From JAZKDW01 sp040387375 (GTDB taxonomy: Bacteria > Pseudomonadota > Gammaproteobacteria > Burkholderiales > Burkholderiaceae_D), in NCBI GenBank assembly GCA_040387375.1, contig JAZKDW010000002.1, forward strand, positions 1 to 25,073: a stretch of DNA of 25,073 bases, written 5' to 3'. Every line of letters starts with the position of its first letter. The first letter of the stretch is position 1. The notes beneath the pieces were generated by a model. It worked only from the letters and a program-made list of their open reading frames with translations. It had not been told where the DNA came from and made no database searches. Of the stretch, positions 22,340-25,073 are shown in pieces. The translations under genes and the position numbers were made by a program.

Positions 22340-24922
22340 ATGCGTCTCGATAAACTCACCACCAAATTACAGGAAGCCCTTGCCGAAGCTCAAAGCATCG
22401 CGGTGGGCAACGATAACCAATACATAGAGCCGCTACACCTGCTGCTCGCCTTGTTGAGCCAGGAAGATGGCAGTACCCGTTCGCTGCTGCAGCGCGCGGG
22501 CGTTAATATCAACGGTCTTTCCAACGCGCTGAAGAGCGGTCTGGATCGCCTGCCGAAAGTGACCGGCACTGGCGGTGAAGTTCAGATCGGCCGCGAATTG
22601 CTGTCCTTGCTGAACCTGGCTGACAAGGAAGCGCAGAAGTTCGGCGATAAATTCATCGCCAGCGAAATGGTCTTGCTCGCCTTGACCGAAGACAAGTCGG
22701 AAGCCGGCAAGCTTGCGCGTGAAAATGGCCTCACACGCTCGGCGCTGGAAGCGGCGATCAAGGCGGTGCGCGGCGGCGCCAATGTCGACTCCCAGGAATC
22801 GGAAGGGCAGCGTGAGGCGCTGAAAAAATACACGCTCGACCTGACCGAGCGCGCACGCCTGGGCAAGCTCGACCCGGTGATCGGGCGTGACGATGAGATT
22901 CGCCGCACGATCCAGATTCTGCAACGCCGCACCAAGAATAATCCGGTGCTGATCGGCGAACCCGGCGTCGGCAAGACCGCGATCGTGGAAGGCCTGGCGC
23001 AACGGATCATCAATGGCGAGGTGCCCGAAAGCCTGAAGGGAAAACGCTTGCTCGCACTCGATATGGCCGCGCTGGTGGCGGGCGCGAAATTTCGCGGTGA
23101 ATTTGAAGAGCGCCTGAAAGCCGTATTGAACGAACTGTCGCAGGATCAGGGTCAGACCATCGTTTTCATTGATGAAATGCATACGATGGTAGGCGCCGGC
23201 AAGGCCGAAGGCGCGATGGATGCCGGCAACATGCTCAAGCCGGCACTGGCGCGCGGCGAACTGCATTGCATCGGCGCCACCACGCTCAATGAATACCGCA
23301 AATACATAGAAAAGGATGCGGCGCTCGAGCGTCGTTTCCAGAAAGTCCTGGTTGATGAACCGAGCGTGGAAGCGACGGTTGCCATTCTGCGCGGCCTGCA
23401 GGAAAAGTACGAAGTGCATCATGGCGTCGACATTACCGATCCGGCGATCGTCGCCGCGGCGGAACTGTCGCACCGCTATATCACCGATCGTTTCCTGCCC
23501 GATAAGGCGATCGACCTGATCGATGAGGCTGCGGCCAAGATAAAAATTGAAATCGACTCCAAGCCGGAAGTGATGGACAAGCTCGAGCGCCGGCTGATCC
23601 AGCTGAAAATCGAGCGCGAAGCCGTGAGGAAGGAAAAAGACGAAGCATCGCAAAAGCGCATGGTGTTGATCGAAGACGAGATCAAGAAGCTGGAGCGCGA
23701 GTATGGCGACCTCGAGGAAATCTGGAAAGCCGAAAAAGCGGCAGTGCAAGGCAGCCAGCACATCAAGGAAGAAATCGAGCGAGTGCGTCTCGAGATGGAA
23801 GAAGCCAAGCGCCGCAGCGACTGGGGAAAAGTATCCGAACTCCAGTACGGCATCCTGCCCGAACTCGAAGCACAGCTGAAGCACGCCGTCAGCGGCGAGG
23901 CGCAGGCCGGCAAGCCGAAACTGGTGCGTACCCAGGTCGGCGCCGAGGAGATCGCCGAAGTGGTGTCGCGCGCGACCGGGATTCCGGTTTCCAAGATGTT
24001 GCAGGGCGAGCGTGACAAGCTGATCCACATGGAAGAAGAATTGCACAAGCGCGTGATCGGGCAGCATGAAGCGATTGTCGCGGTGTCGGATGCGATCCGC
24101 CGCTCGCGCGCCGGTTTGGGAGACCCTGGCCGCCCATACGGCTCGTTCATGTTCCTTGGTCCTACCGGGGTTGGCAAGACCGAGTTATGCAAGGCGCTGG
24201 CGGCATTCCTGTTCGATACCGAAGAATCGATGATCCGTGTCGACATGAGCGAATTCATGGAGAAACATTCAGTTGCGCGGCTGATCGGCGCGCCGCCCGG
24301 TTATGTCGGCTACGAGGAAGGCGGTTACCTGACCGAACTGGTACGGCGCAAGCCCTACAGCGTGATCCTGCTGGATGAAATCGAGAAGGCGCATCCGGAC
24401 GTATTTAATGTGCTGCTGCAGGTGCTCGACGATGGCCGCATGACCGATGGCCAGGGCCGCACCGTGGACTTCAAGAATACCGTGATCGTCATGACATCGA
24501 ATCTGGGCTCGCACAAGATCCAGGCGATGGAAGGCAGCGACCCAGCTTTGGTCAAGATGTCAGTGATGGCGGAAGTGCGCTCGCATTTCAGGCCGGAGTT
24601 CATCAACCGGATCGATGAGATCGTGGTCTTCCATGCGCTCGATGAGAAAAACATCGGCGCCATCGCGAAGATCCAGCTGCGTGTGCTGGAAGAGCGTCTG
24701 GCCCGGATGGAAATGGGGCTGAAGGTGACGGAAGCGGCGTTGCATAAGATCGCGGAAGCCGGTTTCGATCCGGTGTATGGAGCACGGCCGTTGAAGCGGG
24801 CGATCCAGCAGCAGATCGAAAATCCGTTATCGAAATCCCTGCTTGAGGGCCGCTTTGGTCCGAAGGATGTGATCGTGATCGATGCACGGGGTGGGGAACT
24901 GGTGTTTGAGAAGGGTAGCTAA
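22340..24922 (+). CDS. clpB: ATP-dependent disaggregase ClpB
   Basis: Hexameric AAA+ chaperone that, with DnaK/DnaJ/GrpE, pulls polypeptides out of aggregates after heat stress. The product is 860 residues (E. coli 857). In order: the N-terminal Clp_N repeat domain (about 1-145); the first AAA+ module with Walker A GEPGVGKT (206-213) and Walker B FIDE (Asp278/Glu279); the coiled-coil middle domain (about 405-525, rich in Glu/Lys/Arg) that distinguishes ClpB from ClpA and ClpC; and the second AAA+ module with Walker A GPTGVGKT (607-614) and Walker B LLDE (Asp679/Glu680). A D2-small domain with GFDPVYGARPLKRAIQQQIENPL closes it. There is no IGF/IGL-type ClpP loop, as expected. GGAG precedes the ATG by eight bases, and a sigma-32 promoter lies just upstream. 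Confidence 0.97.
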   Translation: MRLDKLTTKLQEALAEAQSIAVGNDNQYIEPLHLLLALLSQEDGSTRSLLQRAGVNINGLSNALKSGLDRLPKVTGTGGEVQIGRELLSLLNLADKEAQKFGDKFIASEMVLLALTEDKSEAGKLARENGLTRSALEAAIKAVRGGANVDSQESEGQREALKKYTLDLTERARLGKLDPVIGRDDEIRRTIQILQRRTKNNPVLIGEPGVGKTAIVEGLAQRIINGEVPESLKGKRLLALDMAALVAGAKFRGEFEERLKAVLNELSQDQGQTIVFIDEMHTMVGAGKAEGAMDAGNMLKPALARGELHCIGATTLNEYRKYIEKDAALERRFQKVLVDEPSVEATVAILRGLQEKYEVHHGVDITDPAIVAAAELSHRYITDRFLPDKAIDLIDEAAAKIKIEIDSKPEVMDKLERRLIQLKIEREAVRKEKDEASQKRMVLIEDEIKKLEREYGDLEEIWKAEKAAVQGSQHIKEEIERVRLEMEEAKRRSDWGKVSELQYGILPELEAQLKHAVSGEAQAGKPKLVRTQVGAEEIAEVVSRATGIPVSKMLQGERDKLIHMEEELHKRVIGQHEAIVAVSDAIRRSRAGLGDPGRPYGSFMFLGPTGVGKTELCKALAAFLFDTEESMIRVDMSEFMEKHSVARLIGAPPGYVGYEEGGYLTELVRRKPYSVILLDEIEKAHPDVFNVLLQVLDDGRMTDGQGRTVDFKNTVIVMTSNLGSHKIQAMEGSDPALVKMSVMAEVRSHFRPEFINRIDEIVVFHALDEKNIGAIAKIQLRVLEERLARMEMGLKVTEAALHKIAEAGFDPVYGARPLKRAIQQQIENPLSKSLLEGRFGPKDVIVIDARGGELVFEKGS

Positions 24923-24970
24923 AGCAGGCCAGTTTGTGATCGAGGCGTTATCCCCGTGCCAGCGGGTTAT

Positions 24971-25073
24971 GGATTCCCGCTTGCAGCGCGCGCACAGGCT
25001 TGCAAGCCTGTGCCGTTACGCAGGCGTGAGGCAATGCCTCACGAAACCCCTGCTACACCCTGCGCGGGAATGA
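24971..25073. repeat. Palindrome-rich repeat-like element after clpB (runs off the window)
   Basis: The block is bounded by an 8-bp inverted repeat, ATTCCCGC (24973-24980) and GCGGGAAT (25064-25071). Inside are a perfect 22-bp palindrome (24992-25013, core GGCTTGCAAGCC) and a 9-bp stem with a 1-base spacer (25025-25033 with 25035-25043, arm CGTGAGGCA). The outer arms resemble the widespread intergenic repeat TCATTCCCGC...GCGGGAATCCA of proteobacteria. No reading frame here is credible and no T-run marks a terminator. The right limit is unknown because the window ends. Confidence 0.6.

Noticed and set aside
22433..24067. Minus-strand frame of about 540 codons opposite clpB
   Set aside because: It mirrors the ClpB coding sequence, is Phe/Leu/Gln-rich because Glu/Lys/Arg codons are read backwards, and shows no domain or promoter.
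24882..25073. 63-codon frame overlapping the end of clpB
   Set aside because: It is out of frame with clpB and runs through the palindromic repeat, with no family character.

Overview
The window is a chromosomal segment of a betaproteobacterium, most likely Oxalobacteraceae (the Herminiimonas / Janthinobacterium / Herbaspirillum / Collimonas group). This rests on moderately high GC, on the character of the housekeeping proteins, and on gene neighbourhoods typical of Burkholderiales: alaA-hom-thrC-moeA-moaD-moaE, a split arnA, and a Mth938-type gene beside arnT. The genus is inference. Coding density is high. There are no rRNA or tRNA genes, no CRISPR array, no transposase and no phage genes.

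Layout. (1) 1-3580, plus strand: a non-coding leader, the replicative helicase dnaB, then a phosphate-transport pair (DUF47/PhoU-like accessory protein and Pit transporter). (2) 3687-15473, minus strand: a class II Fic protein, PIN-PhoH ATPase, a Bcp/PrxQ peroxiredoxin, and a full 4-amino-4-deoxy-L-arabinose (Ara4N) lipid A modification operon. The operon is transcribed as Mth938-like gene, arnT, arnE-like, arnB, arnC, arnA formyltransferase, arnA decarboxylase, arnD. (3) 15665-24922, plus strand: alaA, hom and thrC (alanine and threonine synthesis), moeA, moaD and moaE (molybdopterin), crcB (fluoride channel) and the disaggregase clpB. (4) 24971-25073: a palindrome-rich, non-coding repeat-like element that reaches the window edge.

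How the genes work together. DUF47 and Pit form a low-affinity phosphate uptake unit. The arn genes supply nearly every step from UDP-glucuronate to transfer of Ara4N onto lipid A: ArnA-C decarboxylates oxidatively, ArnB transaminates, ArnA-N formylates, ArnC attaches to undecaprenyl phosphate, ArnD deformylates, an ArnE-like protein probably flips, and ArnT transfers. Ugd and a second flippase subunit (ArnF) are not in the window. Several arn junctions are overlapping stop/start codons (ATGA, TGATG, TGATG), which suggests one translationally coupled message. Hom and ThrC are consecutive in the aspartate-to-threonine branch (ThrB is not here). MoaD and MoaE are the two subunits of molybdopterin synthase, and MoeA acts later in the same cofactor pathway.

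Most of the window is ordinary housekeeping sequence, and I do not see a convincing new multi-gene system. The points most worth a second look are: a near-consensus heat-shock (sigma-32) promoter ahead of clpB; three helically phased repeats ahead of fic, together with a variant inhibitory motif in the protein; a consensus -10 box placed so that the dnaB mRNA could be leaderless; ArnA split into two proteins that keep all the catalytic residues; a Bcp lacking the usual +5 resolving cysteine; and the palindromic repeat after clpB. Several start codons were moved from the longest reading frame to family-consistent positions (pit, arnC, arnB, arnT, hom, moeA, moaD, moaE, crcB).
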